A stretch of 64,000 bases of DNA from Pseudomonas sp. Os17 (GTDB taxonomy: Bacteria; Pseudomonadota; Gammaproteobacteria; Pseudomonadales; Pseudomonadaceae), in assembly GCF_001547895.1 (NCBI RefSeq), contig NZ_AP014627.1, forward strand, positions 499,501 to 563,500, read 5' to 3'. This document shows positions 16,789 through 31,016 of the stretch, one piece after another. The notes under the pieces are model-generated. The model searched no databases, had not been told where the DNA came from, and saw only the letters and a list, made by a program, of their open reading frames with translations. Positions within the stretch are counted from its first letter, which is position 1. The number at the start of each line of letters is the position of its first letter. Made by a program: the position numbers and the translations under genes.

Positions 16789-17223
16789 TTAGATCCCCTG
16801 GCTGCGCAACCAGCCCAAGAGTTGTGGCAATGGCAAGGCGCCGCTTTGCCGGGCCACTTCCCGGCCGTTCTTGAACAGGATCAGGCTGGGAATCGAGCGA
16901 ATGCCCAATTGCCCCGAGAGCTGCGGGTTGGCTTCACTGTCCAGCTTGGCCAGCCGGCACTTGCCACTCAGTTGCGCGGCGGCCTGCGCGAAGATCGGCG
17001 CAAAGGATTTGCACGGCCCGCACCAGTCGGCCCATACGTCCACCAGCAGCGGCAGGTCGCCCTTGATCTGGCTGGCGTAGTCGCCCTGTTTCAAGTCAAA
17101 AGGCCTGCTCAGCAAGACCTCGGCCTTGCAGCGTCCGCATTTGGGGTGATCGCCCAGGCGTTCGCCGGGGATGCGGTTGAGGCCGTTGCAGTGCGGGCAG
17201 GGAATCAGCAGTGGCTCGGACAT
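16789..17223 (-). CDS. trxC: thioredoxin 2 (zinc-binding thioredoxin)
   Basis: A 144-residue cytoplasmic thioredoxin. The N-terminal zinc ribbon has Cys9, Cys12, Cys29 and Cys32 (CPHC and CGRC). The thioredoxin fold carries the active site WCGPC (Cys68, Cys71) and the cis-proline loop SIPSLILF. This two-part layout defines TrxC, an oxidative-stress protein disulfide reductase. It is convergent with parA and lies 91 bp from the stop of the lipoprotein gene on the same strand, so it is probably transcribed alone. I see no OxyR-like site that I would defend. Confidence 0.95.
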   Translation of the reverse strand: MSEPLLIPCPHCNGLNRIPGERLGDHPKCGRCKAEVLLSRPFDLKQGDYASQIKGDLPLLVDVWADWCGPCKSFAPIFAQAAAQLSGKCRLAKLDSEANPQLSGQLGIRSIPSLILFKNGREVARQSGALPLPQLLGWLRSQGI

Positions 17224-17314
17224 GATGGGCTCCGCAAATAGGTGGAGCGCCTTAGATGGCGGCGCCCGGGGTGAATATCAAGTTGGCGCTCGCCGGGCAG
17301 GTGTCGCCATGGCC

Positions 17315-18265
17315 TCACGTGCTGGGCGGGGCCAGTTCGACGCTGAGCAGACGGTCCATGGAGCGGCCGATGTAGAAGGTGAAGGGCCGGCCCAGGTCCA
17401 TGGCCATGCCCTCGCACCTGCCCATGAAGCCTATGTGCTGAAACGGAGAAATCTCCCCATCCTCGTGGTACTGCAAGCCCAGGGAACCGACACTGAAGCC
17501 GACGCGGTCGGCGCGGCGATCCACTCGCGAGCCCCAGGAGGTCTTGATCGCGGACAGTTGGATGCGGTTGTCGAACAGCATCTGGTTGAGCATGGGGTTG
17601 GCGAACCTGATGTTGCCGAACAAGAACTGCGCCGGTTCGCGCTTGTGGTCTTTCCACTCCAGATACACGTTGTAGTCCCCTGGTCCGCTCCCGGCCTTGC
17701 TGCCCATCTGGCTGAACGGCATGCCCGGCGCCTGGAGGGTGGCCTGGTATTGGCAAAACGCCTCGTTGGGCGTGCCGGTGGCCGAGAGCTTGCCGCTGAT
17801 CAATTCCTCCATCGAGTAATGAAACATCACCGCGGCGTACTTCACCGGCTCCAGCGCCAGGGAGAAGTGGCGCGGCAAGGCCATGGCTCTTTTGCGGTAC
17901 TCGGGGCTGGTGTATTTCCCGGTTTCCGGGGCGATCTCCAGAACGGCCTCGAAGGTGCCGGCTGCGCGCGCCTCGACAATTTCGTTAAACAGCGCCCGCA
18001 GACGCTGGCGCTGGCTGTCGGGCACGCTGCTGTCCAGGCTGATATGCAGGGTCTTGTCGTCCTTGCGGTCCATCTCCAGGCCGATGGCGTCGGGCTCGAT
18101 GCCGATCCCAGTGGCCATCTGAGTGATGGTCTCTGCAAAGTACGGCACGATCCGGGCCTGCTTGGGGTCGCCCACTTCGTCCTGGAAATGCAGGGTCAGG
18201 TAGGTCTGCTTGCAGCCGGTCAGCAGCATCAGCAGCAGGGCTGCCGTGCAGAGGCGTCGGTTCAA
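17315..18265 (-). CDS. predicted lipoprotein, paralogue A of a tandem pair
   Basis: A 316-residue lipoprotein of unknown function. The start is TTG at 18265, preceded at a good distance by AAGGA; this gives a compact signal peptide ending in the lipobox LLTGC with Cys18. The mature protein begins with a TLHFQDEV segment and ends with LGRPFTFYIGRSMDRLLSVEL. Both blocks recur in the next gene, so the two are tandem paralogues. It lies 26 bp downstream of paralogue B and is probably in an operon with it and the small membrane protein. I recognise no enzymatic motif. Confidence 0.85.
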   Translation of the reverse strand: MNRRLCTAALLLMLLTGCKQTYLTLHFQDEVGDPKQARIVPYFAETITQMATGIGIEPDAIGLEMDRKDDKTLHISLDSSVPDSQRQRLRALFNEIVEARAAGTFEAVLEIAPETGKYTSPEYRKRAMALPRHFSLALEPVKYAAVMFHYSMEELISGKLSATGTPNEAFCQYQATLQAPGMPFSQMGSKAGSGPGDYNVYLEWKDHKREPAQFLFGNIRFANPMLNQMLFDNRIQLSAIKTSWGSRVDRRADRVGFSVGSLGLQYHEDGEISPFQHIGFMGRCEGMAMDLGRPFTFYIGRSMDRLLSVELAPPST

Positions 18266-18291
18266 TGGAGGTCCTTGTTGCGCAATGGCGC

Positions 18292-19236
18292 TTAGCGGAA
18301 GTCGACGCTGGTCAAGCGATCCAGGGTCCGGCCTATTTGAAAGGTGAATGGCCGACCCAGGGTCTGCATCTTTTGATCGCACAGCGCTTGCAGCTCGTCC
18401 TTGCGGGTGTCGAAGGGCAGGGCCGAGGTCAGGGTCTGGACGCCGATGGAGCCGATGACGATGGCGAATTCGTCGAGGGGCACCGGTGCGGGCCGGGTGA
18501 TCTTCGAGCTGGATGGCCAGGCCTGGACGGTTTTCTGCTGCAGGAGCCGGTTCAGGTCCGGGTCATCGAAATGCACCTTGAGTGGCACCTTGGCAATGCT
18601 GCCGCTGCGGGTCAGCAAGGAGATCAGGCCGCGCTCGCTGTTGTCCTGTTCAAGGGCTTCGTAGGCGATCAGTTTCAAGGGCATGGGCAGCGTCAGGCGC
18701 GCGGTGATCTTGCAACTGACCGGGCCTTGGATTTCGCTCGCGTTGACGATGGCCTGCATGCTGTCTTCGTAGCTGCGGTCCAGCAGCATGCCGAACTCCG
18801 GCTCGAACGCCAGGCCGGCGTCGAGTCTGTCCGGCAAGTCGCTGCTGCCCGACGGGGTGACCTTGGCTTGGGCGTTGTCCAGTTCCAGGTGCAGGTTCAT
18901 CGAGCTGGCCTTGCGCGCCTCGGTGACCTGCTCGAAGACGGCCCGGAGGCGGCCCCGTTGCTCCGGGCTCAGGGAGTAGTCCACCAGGCGCAGCTGGATC
19001 ACCTTGTCATCCTCCTTGTCGCGCTCCAGGGCAATGGCATCCGGGTCCAGGCCCTGGGCACGGAGCGCCGTGTAGATACTCTGCTTGTACGCCTCGTGCA
19101 CCAACTGGTCGGAGTATTGCGGGCCGGCCTTGGGATCGGAGCGCACCGAATCCTGGAAGTGCAGGGTGGCGAAGTCTTCCTTGCACCCGGTCAGGGCGAA
19201 CAGCAGGGGCAACAGCAGCAGGTAGCGAGGTTTCAT
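18292..19236 (-). CDS. predicted lipoprotein, paralogue B of a tandem pair
   Basis: A 314-residue lipoprotein of unknown function. ATG 19236 gives a signal peptide ending in the lipobox ALTGC with Cys18. As in its neighbour, the mature region starts with TLHFQDSV and ends with LGRPFTFQIGRTLDRLTSVDF. Between them is an acidic, mixed alpha/beta sequence with a repeated LxAxFEQVTEAR-like segment also seen in paralogue A as LRALFNEIVEARA. It is the middle gene of a likely three-gene operon on the minus strand. Function unknown. Confidence 0.87.
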   Translation of the reverse strand: MKPRYLLLLPLLFALTGCKEDFATLHFQDSVRSDPKAGPQYSDQLVHEAYKQSIYTALRAQGLDPDAIALERDKEDDKVIQLRLVDYSLSPEQRGRLRAVFEQVTEARKASSMNLHLELDNAQAKVTPSGSSDLPDRLDAGLAFEPEFGMLLDRSYEDSMQAIVNASEIQGPVSCKITARLTLPMPLKLIAYEALEQDNSERGLISLLTRSGSIAKVPLKVHFDDPDLNRLLQQKTVQAWPSSSKITRPAPVPLDEFAIVIGSIGVQTLTSALPFDTRKDELQALCDQKMQTLGRPFTFQIGRTLDRLTSVDFR

Positions 19237-19322
19237 GGCGGACTCTTGCAGGGTGTCGACGGGGGGGGACAGGGCTCGTGGCATGGGCGAGTGGTGAAGG
19301 TGGCAGTCGGGCCGCCGGTGCG

Positions 19323-19769
19323 TCACAGGGCCAGGCGATGCCCGTTGAGGCCGATGACCACGGCGAACGTCTTGGCGATCACCACTTCGGCCTGGTTGCT
19401 TTCAGCCAGGAAGCTGGCCATCGGGTAGGGGAATTCCACGGGAATACCGGCGATCGACACGTGTTTTATCGACAGCGCCTGCAGGTCCAGCCCGTCGCTC
19501 GCGGTGCCGCCGCTAATCAGATAGACGCTGTCGCTGATCGGCTCGTAGGAGATGCCGCCGCTGCCCTGGATACGTTGCAGGCTGGCGGTCTGTTTGGTCA
19601 GTTCGTCCCGTTCGGCCTGGGTAATGGTGCGGTGCGGTTTACCGTGCAGGCGCAGGTCCTGCAGGTTCATGCGGTACTTGGCGCGGCGGCTCAGGTAGAT
19701 GACGGCCGACACCAGGGTGATCACGCCCAAAGCCAGGGTGACCAGGGTCAGGAACAGGTTCATGCGCAT
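19323..19769 (-). CDS. small membrane-anchored protein of unknown function
   Basis: A 148-residue protein with one N-terminal transmembrane helix (residues 4-26, LFLTLVTLALGVITLVSAVIY), a short basic stretch (SRRAKYR) and a soluble C-terminal domain. I do not recognise the family. Start codons MRMNL (19769) and MNL (19763) are both possible. The gene lies 86 bp upstream of the two paralogous lipoprotein genes in the same orientation, so it may act with them in the envelope. Confidence 0.72.
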   Translation of the reverse strand: MRMNLFLTLVTLALGVITLVSAVIYLSRRAKYRMNLQDLRLHGKPHRTITQAERDELTKQTASLQRIQGSGGISYEPISDSVYLISGGTASDGLDLQALSIKHVSIAGIPVEFPYPMASFLAESNQAEVVIAKTFAVVIGLNGHRLAL

Positions 19770-19941
19770 CCTTGCAGGTACTGGACATCAGGGGCGGGCA
19801 TTATCCGCATCCGCTGCCGACGGGTCCATGCGCAATCTTGTGTTTGGCGCTTTTCTGCACGATGGCCGAGGCGCTGGCCCTGGCACTCGATGAGCTGTTG
19901 GACATCATGGCGAAGACGAATCGCACCCACTGGCTTCGCTG

Positions 19942-20184
19942 GTGGACATCATGGGTGACTGGATCGAGGCCTACGACGAAGAGCACCATCCGATGCCGGC
20001 GGTCAGCGCCGTGGAGGTTCTACGTTCGTTGATGGGTGTACATGGCCTGACTCAAAGCGACCTGCCCGGGGTGGGCGCGCAGTCGGTGGTGTCGCAAGTG
20101 CTCAGCGGCAAGCGCCAGCTCAACCTGCGGCAGGTCCGCTGGCTGGCCGAGCGCTTCAAGGTGTCGATGGAGACCTTCGTCTGA
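19942..20184 (+). CDS. HigA-like helix-turn-helix antitoxin, probably 5'-truncated by a frameshift
   Basis: An 80-residue XRE-type helix-turn-helix protein. The DNA-binding part reads GLTQSDLPGVGAQSVVSQVLSGKRQLNLRQVRWLAERF, typical of HigA-family antitoxins. The family normally has about 30 more N-terminal residues. The expected beginning (MAEALALALDELLDIMA) is found at 19862-19912 but in a different frame, and the codons just before this start (DESHPLASLVDIMGDW) look coding in the present frame. A single missing base near 19912 would join them. No toxin gene is adjacent. The shortened protein could still bind DNA, or the gene may be a relic. Confidence 0.68.
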   Translation: MDIMGDWIEAYDEEHHPMPAVSAVEVLRSLMGVHGLTQSDLPGVGAQSVVSQVLSGKRQLNLRQVRWLAERFKVSMETFV

Positions 20185-20185
20185 C

Positions 20186-25052
<4,867 letters not shown>

Positions 25053-25117
25053 AGAAGTCGGTCAAGCAAATAGGAATGGGGGGACGCGTCGCGACCAGGT
25101 CCGACGCGCTCCGCAGT

Positions 25118-26860
25118 TTAGAGGAAGAGGCCGGGGCCGGGGCGACTTCCTTCGGGGAATCTGACGCCCACCTTGCCGATCTTGTTCCCGTCCATCACCG
25201 CCACGGTCCAGATGGTGTTGTTCCACTCCACCTGGTCGCCGACCACCGGTGCACCGCCGACCTTCTGGGCGATGAACGCCCCCAGCGGCATGTCCGCGTC
25301 CTGGCCGTCGAGCTTGAGCCCGTAGAGCGCCGACACCGCGCCCAGCTGGGCGTCGCCTTCGAGGACGAAGTCGCCGAAGAAGCGCAGGTCCAGCCCGCGC
25401 TCCGGCGCCTGGCTGAAGAGTTTGCCCAGGGCCGGAAGGTTGTGTTCATGGCCGATCACGCACAGCAAGTCATCGGCCTCAAGCACGGTACTACCCGACG
25501 GATGGAGCAGTTGCTGGCCGCGAAACAGCGCAGCAATCCGCGTGCCTTCGGGCATCTTCAGCTCCCGCAGGGCGGCGCCGATGCACCACTTTTCCGCTCC
25601 CAGGCGGTAGACGAACATCTCCCACTCGCTGGTGACATGGACTTCCAGGGCCGATCGGGAGATCGGCGCCGGGTCCGGCGGCACCGTGACCTTCAGCCAC
25701 TTGGCCACCCACGGCAGGCTGGTGCCCTGCACCAGCAGCGAGATCAGCACGATGAAGAACGCCAGGTTGAAGTACAGCTGGGCGTTGGGCAGCCCGGCCA
25801 TCAACGGGAACACCGCGAGAATGATCGGCACCGCGCCCCGCAGGCCGACCCAGGAGATAAAGGCCTTTTCCCGGCCGTGGAAGGCCTTGAACGGCGCCAG
25901 GCCCACCAGCACCGACAGCGGCCGGGCGAACAGGATCATCCACAGCGCCAGGCCCAGGGCCGGCAGGGCGATGGGCAGCAGGTCGTGGGGGGTGACCAGC
26001 AGTCCCAGCACCAGGAACATGCCGATCTGTGCCAGCCAGGCCATGCCGTCGAGCATGTGCAGGATGCCGTGGCGGCTGCGCACCGGGCGGTTGCCGATCA
26101 CCAGGCCGCACAGGTACACCGCCAGAAAGCCGCTGCCGTGCAGGGCGTTGGTCAGGGCAAAGACCACCAGGCCGCCGGCGATCACCAGGATCGGGTACAG
26201 GCCGTTGGCCAGGTGGATGCGGTTGACCAGTTGCAGCATCAGCCAGCCGCCGCCCAGGCCGATCACCGCGCCGATGCCGAATTCGCGGACCAGGTCCCCC
26301 AGCAGGCCCCAGTGCAGGCCGGTGTGGCCGCTGGCGAGCATGTCGATCAGGGTCACGGTGAGAAACACCGCCATCGGATCGTTACTGCCGGACTCAATCT
26401 CCAGGCTGGCGGTGACCCGTTCGTTGAGACCCTTGCCCCCCAGCAGCGAGAACACCGCCGCGGCGTCGGTGGAGCCGACGATGGCGCCGATCAGCAGGCC
26501 CTGGATCAAATTGAGGTCGAACAGCCAGGCCGCGGCCATGCCGGTCAGCCCGGTGGTGATCAGCACCCCCACCGTGGCCAGGGACAGCGCCGGCCACAGG
26601 GCCACGCGGAAACTCGCCACCCGGGTGCGCAGGCCGCCGTCCAGCAGGATCACGGCCAGGGCCAGGTTGCCCACCAGGTAGGCGGTCGGGTAGTTGTTGA
26701 AGATGATGCCGCCGCCGTCGACCCCGGCGGTCATGCCCACGGCTAGGATGATCACCAGAATCGGGATGCCGAGCCGGGAGGACAGTGAACTCACCAGAAT
26801 GCTCGCACCTACCAGCAACGCGCCGATCAAGAACAGGCTGTTGATGGTCGTCGCATTCAA
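25118..26860 (-). CDS. nhaP2: K+/H+ antiporter NhaP2 (CvrA)
   Basis: A 580-residue CPA1-type antiporter. About twelve transmembrane helices span residues 5-400, with conserved ion-path motifs GSTDAAAVF and [10 protein letters not shown]. The cytoplasmic C-terminus has a TrkA_C-like domain (about 405-490) and a CorC/HlyC-like domain (about 500-580), the combination typical of NhaP2. It exports K+ in exchange for protons and limits cytoplasmic K+ at low osmolarity. It precedes mscK in the same direction, which fits a shared osmotic role. Confidence 0.94.
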   Translation of the reverse strand: MNATTINSLFLIGALLVGASILVSSLSSRLGIPILVIILAVGMTAGVDGGGIIFNNYPTAYLVGNLALAVILLDGGLRTRVASFRVALWPALSLATVGVLITTGLTGMAAAWLFDLNLIQGLLIGAIVGSTDAAAVFSLLGGKGLNERVTASLEIESGSNDPMAVFLTVTLIDMLASGHTGLHWGLLGDLVREFGIGAVIGLGGGWLMLQLVNRIHLANGLYPILVIAGGLVVFALTNALHGSGFLAVYLCGLVIGNRPVRSRHGILHMLDGMAWLAQIGMFLVLGLLVTPHDLLPIALPALGLALWMILFARPLSVLVGLAPFKAFHGREKAFISWVGLRGAVPIILAVFPLMAGLPNAQLYFNLAFFIVLISLLVQGTSLPWVAKWLKVTVPPDPAPISRSALEVHVTSEWEMFVYRLGAEKWCIGAALRELKMPEGTRIAALFRGQQLLHPSGSTVLEADDLLCVIGHEHNLPALGKLFSQAPERGLDLRFFGDFVLEGDAQLGAVSALYGLKLDGQDADMPLGAFIAQKVGGAPVVGDQVEWNNTIWTVAVMDGNKIGKVGVRFPEGSRPGPGLFL

Positions 26861-26977
26861 AGGCAGTACTCCAGGGTGAAAAAGGCGGGCGCAAACTGAC
26901 CATGCAGTCTGCGTGCCAGCGATTCTAACCTGTTGAAATGTGCCGCTGTCAAAAAGCTTTCAATGGCACCGGCCGAT

Positions 26978-27000
26978 CCGGCGCACGTGCTGTGCGCCGG
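26978..27000 (-). terminator. hairpin downstream of the first chemoreceptor gene
   Basis: A perfect 9-bp stem, CCGGCGCAC / GTGCGCCGG, with a 5-base loop lies 27 bp after the chemoreceptor stop on the minus strand. No T-run follows, so terminator strength is uncertain. Confidence 0.45.
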
Positions 27001-27026
27001 GTCTTTGCCGAGCCTGGCCCGGTGCT

Positions 27027-28652
27027 TCAAAGGCTGAAGCGCGCCACCAGGCTGTTGAGGTCCACGGCCAGGCGCGACAGCTCGTTGCTGGCTGCACTGG
27101 TCTGGTTGGCGCCGGTGGACGATTGCACCGACAAGTCGCGGATGTTCACCAGGTTGCGGTCGACTTCCCGGGCCACCTGGGCCTGTTCCTCGGCGGCGCT
27201 GGCGATCACCAGGTTGCGTTCGTTGATCTCGATGATGGCGCTGTTGATGGTGTCCAGGGACAGACCGGCGCCACGGGCGATGTTCAGGGTCGACTCGGCG
27301 CGTTCGGTGCTGTTGCGCATCGAGTCCACGGCATGTTCGGTGCCGCTCTGGATGCTGCCGATCATGCGTTCGATTTCGCTGGTGGACTGCTGGGTACGGT
27401 GGGCCAGGGCGCGTACTTCATCGGCGACCACGGCAAAGCCGCGGCCGGCCTCGCCGGCACGGGCGGCTTCGATGGCGGCATTGAGCGCCAGCAGGTTGGT
27501 CTGGTCGGCCAGGCCGCGGATCACGTCCAGCACCTTGCCGATGTCCCGCGACTCGTTGGCCAGATCGCCGATCAGGCTGGCGGTGCTCTGTACGTCCGAG
27601 CTCATGCGCTCGATGGCGGACACGGTTTCCTGCACCAGGTCGCGACCGTCGCCGGCGGAGGTGGTGGCGTTCTTCGAGGCTTCGGAGGTGCTGACGGCGT
27701 TGCGGGCCACTTCTTCCACGGCGCTGGTCATTTCATTGACCGCCGTCGCGGCTTGCTCGATCTCGTTGTTCTGCTGGGTCAGGCCACGGGCGCTTTCGTC
27801 GGTGACGCTGTTGAGTTCCTCGGCCGCCGAGGCCAGTTGGCCGGCGGAGCCGGAGATGCGTTGCAGGGTGTCGCGCAGTTTTTCCTGCATCTTGGCCATG
27901 GCCTGCAACAGGCGCCCGGCCTCGTCGCTGCCGTCGATCCGGATCGGCCGGGTCAGGTTGCCTTCGGCGATCTCTTCGGCGGCGCTCAGGGCGTTGGCGA
28001 TCGGCAGGGTGATGCTGCGGGTCAGCAGCCAGGCGAACAGCAGGGTCAGGGCGGTAGCCAGCACCAGCAGGCCCACCACCAGAGCGAAGGCCGAGGAGTA
28101 CTGCTCAGCGGCTTGCTGGTTGGTGTCCAGGGTCTGCTGGGTGTTGATCTCCAGCAGGCGGTTGAGCACGGTGTTCATGGCTTCGGAGTTGTTCAGCAGG
28201 TCGGTGTTGAGCAGGTTGCGCAACTCGTCCACCTGATTGCTGCGGGACAGGCTCTTCATCCGCTCTTCGATCTGCCGGTACTGGCCCAGCAACTGCACGT
28301 ACTGGTCATAGGCGGCTTTTTCCGCCGGGCTGCTGATCAGCTTTTCATAGGTCGTCTGGGCCGTGCGGATCTGCTGGTTGCGCATCTCCAGCAGTTCCAC
28401 GGTCTTTTGCTGCACATCCGGCTCGCGGTTGACCAGCAAACGGTAGGACAGCACCCGCAGGCGCAGGGTCAGCTGGGTGAATTCGTCGAGGCTCTTGATG
28501 CTCGGCACGCTGCTCAGGGTGATGTCCTCGGCGGCACCGCGGATCTTGCTCATCTGATTCAGGGCGAACACCCCGAGGATCAGCATCAAGCCGCCGATCA
28601 TGGCAAAACCGAGGAAGGCCCGCGGAGCGATATTCATATTACGAAGGGACAT
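27027..28652 (-). CDS. methyl-accepting chemotaxis protein, 4HB type (copy 1 of a tandem pair)
   Basis: A 541-residue chemoreceptor. Residues 10-30 are the first transmembrane helix, about 32-190 a periplasmic four-helix-bundle ligand domain, about 190-212 the second helix, then a HAMP domain and a long cytoplasmic helical hairpin with the tip motif around [19 protein letters not shown]. The start at 28652 ([10 protein letters not shown]) matches the start of the adjacent copy. From the end of HAMP to near the C-terminus it is almost identical to the next receptor, while the ligand domains differ, so the pair probably senses different signals through the same output. Ligand unknown. Confidence 0.95.
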   Translation of the reverse strand: MSLRNMNIAPRAFLGFAMIGGLMLILGVFALNQMSKIRGAAEDITLSSVPSIKSLDEFTQLTLRLRVLSYRLLVNREPDVQQKTVELLEMRNQQIRTAQTTYEKLISSPAEKAAYDQYVQLLGQYRQIEERMKSLSRSNQVDELRNLLNTDLLNNSEAMNTVLNRLLEINTQQTLDTNQQAAEQYSSAFALVVGLLVLATALTLLFAWLLTRSITLPIANALSAAEEIAEGNLTRPIRIDGSDEAGRLLQAMAKMQEKLRDTLQRISGSAGQLASAAEELNSVTDESARGLTQQNNEIEQAATAVNEMTSAVEEVARNAVSTSEASKNATTSAGDGRDLVQETVSAIERMSSDVQSTASLIGDLANESRDIGKVLDVIRGLADQTNLLALNAAIEAARAGEAGRGFAVVADEVRALAHRTQQSTSEIERMIGSIQSGTEHAVDSMRNSTERAESTLNIARGAGLSLDTINSAIIEINERNLVIASAAEEQAQVAREVDRNLVNIRDLSVQSSTGANQTSAASNELSRLAVDLNSLVARFSL

Positions 28653-28800
28653 GGTGAGTACCAAAAAGGGCGCATCCGTGCGGGGCTTGAGACTGATCTA
28701 CCGTGACATATCGGTCGTACGACTAAAGTCTTGAGTCACGCCGCGGATTTAGCCGCCCGCCCATGCACCGCCCCGGCAGCGCCAAGCGCCGCTACCCCTG

Positions 28801-28830
28801 GCTCCAGCCCCCGCACTAGAGGGCTGGAGC
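28801..28830 (-). terminator. hairpin between the tandem chemoreceptor genes
   Basis: A perfect 10-bp inverted repeat, GCTCCAGCCC / GGGCTGGAGC, with a 10-base loop lies 18 bp past the stop of copy 2. It has no T-run. Confidence 0.5.
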
Positions 28831-28848
28831 AGGACGCAAGGGGGGGTG

Positions 28849-30474
28849 TTACAGCTGGAACCGGGTCACCAGATTGTTCAGGTCCACGGCCAGGCCCGAC
28901 AATTCGCTGCTGGCGGAGCGGGTCTGGTTGGCCCCGGTGGTGGATTGCACCGACAGGTCGCGGATGTTCACCAGGTTGCGGTCCACTTCCCGGGCCACCT
29001 GGGCCTGTTCCTCGGCGGCGCTGGCGATCACCAGGTTGCGTTCGTTGATCTCGATGATGGCGCTGTTGATGGTGTCCAGGGACAGACCGGCGCCACGGGC
29101 GATGTTCAGGGTCGACTCGGCGCGTTCGGTGCTGTTGCGCATGGAGTCCACGGCATGTTCGGTGCCGCTCTGGATGCTGCCGATCATGCGTTCGATTTCG
29201 CTGGTGGACTGCTGGGTGCGGTGGGCCAGGGCGCGCACTTCATCGGCGACCACGGCAAAGCCGCGGCCGGCCTCGCCGGCACGGGCGGCTTCGATGGCGG
29301 CATTGAGCGCCAGCAGGTTGGTCTGGTCGGCCAGGCCGCGGATCACGTCCAGCACCTTGCCGATGTCCCGCGACTCGTTGGCCAGATCGCCGATCAGGCT
29401 GGCGGTGCTCTGTACGTCCGAGCTCATGCGCTCGATGGCGGACACGGTTTCCTGCACCAGGTCGCGACCGTCGCCGGCGGAGGTGGTGGCGTTCTTCGAG
29501 GCTTCGGAGGTGCTGACGGCATTGCGGGCCACTTCTTCTACGGCGCTGGTCATTTCATTGACCGCCGTCGCGGCTTGCTCGATCTCGTTGTTCTGCTGGG
29601 TCAGGCCACGGGCGCTTTCGTCGGTGACGCTGTTGAGTTCCTCGGCCGCCGAGGCCAGCTGGCCGGCGGAGGCGGAAATGCGTTGCAGGGTGTCCCGCAG
29701 CTTTTCCTGCATGGTGAGCATGGCCTGCAACAGGCGGCCGGCTTCGTCGCGGCCATCCACGGTGATCGGTTGGGTCAGGTTGCCTTCGGCGATGGTTTCG
29801 GCGGCATGCAGGGCGTTGGCGATCGGCAGGGTGATGCTGCGAATCAGTCGCCAGGCGAACAGCAGGGTCAGGGCGCTGGCCAGTACCAGCAGGCTCACCA
29901 CCAGATTGAAGGCGGTGGTGTATTGCTCGGCCGCGTCTTGATCGGCGGCCTGGGAGTACTGGGTGTTGATCTCCACCAGTTGGTTGAGGAGGGCGTTGAT
30001 CTTTTCGGCGCTGGCCATCAGTTCGGTGTTGAGCAACTGCTGCATGCTTTCGAGCTGGTTGTTGTGCGACAGCTCGATCAACTGGGCTTCCAGTTGGCGG
30101 TGGTGGCTCAGCAGCTCCAGGTACTGATCGTAAGCGGCTTTTTCCTCGGGGCTGCTGATGAGCTGTTGGTAGCGGGCCCGGGTTTCATCGATCTTCTGGT
30201 TGCGCTGGCTGATGGAGTCCAGGGTCTTTTGCTGTTCCTCGGGGTCGCGGTTGAGCAGCAGTCGATAGGCCTGGACCCGCAGGCGCAGGCTCAGTTGGGT
30301 GAAGTCGTCGACGCTCTTGATGCTGGGGATGGTGTCCTGGGTGATGCGTTCGGTCGCCGCGCGGATCTTGCTCATCTGGTTCAGGGCAAAGATCCCCAGA
30401 AACAGCATCAAGCCACCTATCAGGGCAAAACCGAGGAATGCCCTCGGAGCGATATTCAGGGTACGCAGGGACAT
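28849..30474 (-). CDS. methyl-accepting chemotaxis protein, 4HB type (copy 2 of a tandem pair)
   Basis: A 541-residue chemoreceptor with the same layout and exactly the same length as its neighbour: TM1, four-helix-bundle sensor (about 32-190), TM2, HAMP and signalling hairpin with the conserved tip [19 protein letters not shown]. The two genes align without gaps at an offset of 1822 bp. The sensor halves differ at many positions whereas the cytoplasmic halves are nearly identical in protein and DNA. No CheR-binding pentapeptide (NWETF-like) is present at the C-terminus. Ligand unknown. Confidence 0.95.
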   Translation of the reverse strand: MSLRTLNIAPRAFLGFALIGGLMLFLGIFALNQMSKIRAATERITQDTIPSIKSVDDFTQLSLRLRVQAYRLLLNRDPEEQQKTLDSISQRNQKIDETRARYQQLISSPEEKAAYDQYLELLSHHRQLEAQLIELSHNNQLESMQQLLNTELMASAEKINALLNQLVEINTQYSQAADQDAAEQYTTAFNLVVSLLVLASALTLLFAWRLIRSITLPIANALHAAETIAEGNLTQPITVDGRDEAGRLLQAMLTMQEKLRDTLQRISASAGQLASAAEELNSVTDESARGLTQQNNEIEQAATAVNEMTSAVEEVARNAVSTSEASKNATTSAGDGRDLVQETVSAIERMSSDVQSTASLIGDLANESRDIGKVLDVIRGLADQTNLLALNAAIEAARAGEAGRGFAVVADEVRALAHRTQQSTSEIERMIGSIQSGTEHAVDSMRNSTERAESTLNIARGAGLSLDTINSAIIEINERNLVIASAAEEQAQVAREVDRNLVNIRDLSVQSTTGANQTRSASSELSGLAVDLNNLVTRFQL

Positions 30475-30785
30475 TGAACCTACCTCGGATGTGCGCAGCT
30501 TGCGCGTGTGGGGCTGGGAAGTACCTGTGCTATCGCGTTGAAAAAATGCTTCTTGAATCGTCAGGAGCAGTTTCAGAAAAGTCTGAGTGCTCGTTGGGAA
30601 ATTTCAGAAAAGTCCCGACGGCCCGACGGAACGTCAGGAACCCACAGGGCGAATGGCAGTCTCTAGCAGCTCTCGCGGAAGGGTCACCGCCAGTAAAATC
30701 AAGGCCTTGCGCCTGGATAACCCTGGTATCCAAGGTGACTTTTCTTTATCGTACGCGCCCTTTGCAAAAAGCCCGGAAGATCAAA
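30475..30785. promoter_or_regulatory. divergent regulatory region with a direct repeat
   Basis: This 311-bp region separates the leftward chemoreceptor from the rightward ZapB-like gene. The 13-mer TTTCAGAAAAGTC occurs twice, at 30571-30583 and 30602-30614, 31 bp (three helical turns) apart, so both copies face the same side of the helix. That spacing suits a DNA-binding protein acting on either promoter. No gene or RNA is recognised here. Confidence 0.45.
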
Positions 30786-31016
30786 ATGTTGGAAGCATCC
30801 CTCAGCCAATTGGAACAGCTGGTCAGCGACCTGGTGCTACAGAACCAGGAGCTGCTCGGCACGAACGCAGCCCTCAAGGAACAACTGGCCCAGGCCAAGG
30901 ATGAAAACGAAAGCCTGCAATTGAGCCTGATGGAACAGGAAGAGAAACAAGGCGCGACCGCAGCCCGCATCCAGGCCCTGGTTGAGCGCGTCAGTGCGAG
31001 CCCGGCCAACCCATGA
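30786..31016 (+). CDS. ZapB-like coiled-coil protein
   Basis: A 76-residue all-helical protein with heptad spacing of Leu/Val/Ala along most of its length (LSQLEQLVSDLVLQNQELL and following). It resembles short coiled-coil division proteins of the ZapB/TIGR02449 kind, which bridge the Z-ring factor ZapA to other partners. ATG 30786 follows a weak GGAAG ribosome-binding site. Its stop overlaps the start of the ZapA-like gene by 4 nt (ATGA), so the two are co-translated, which is the strongest support for the call. Confidence 0.75.
   Translation: MLEASLSQLEQLVSDLVLQNQELLGTNAALKEQLAQAKDENESLQLSLMEQEEKQGATAARIQALVERVSASPANP

Noticed and set aside
27027..30474. Treating the twin chemoreceptors as an assembly duplication error
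   Set aside because: The sensor halves and intergenic regions differ clearly, so the two copies are real, although exchange between the identical halves by assembly cannot be fully excluded.
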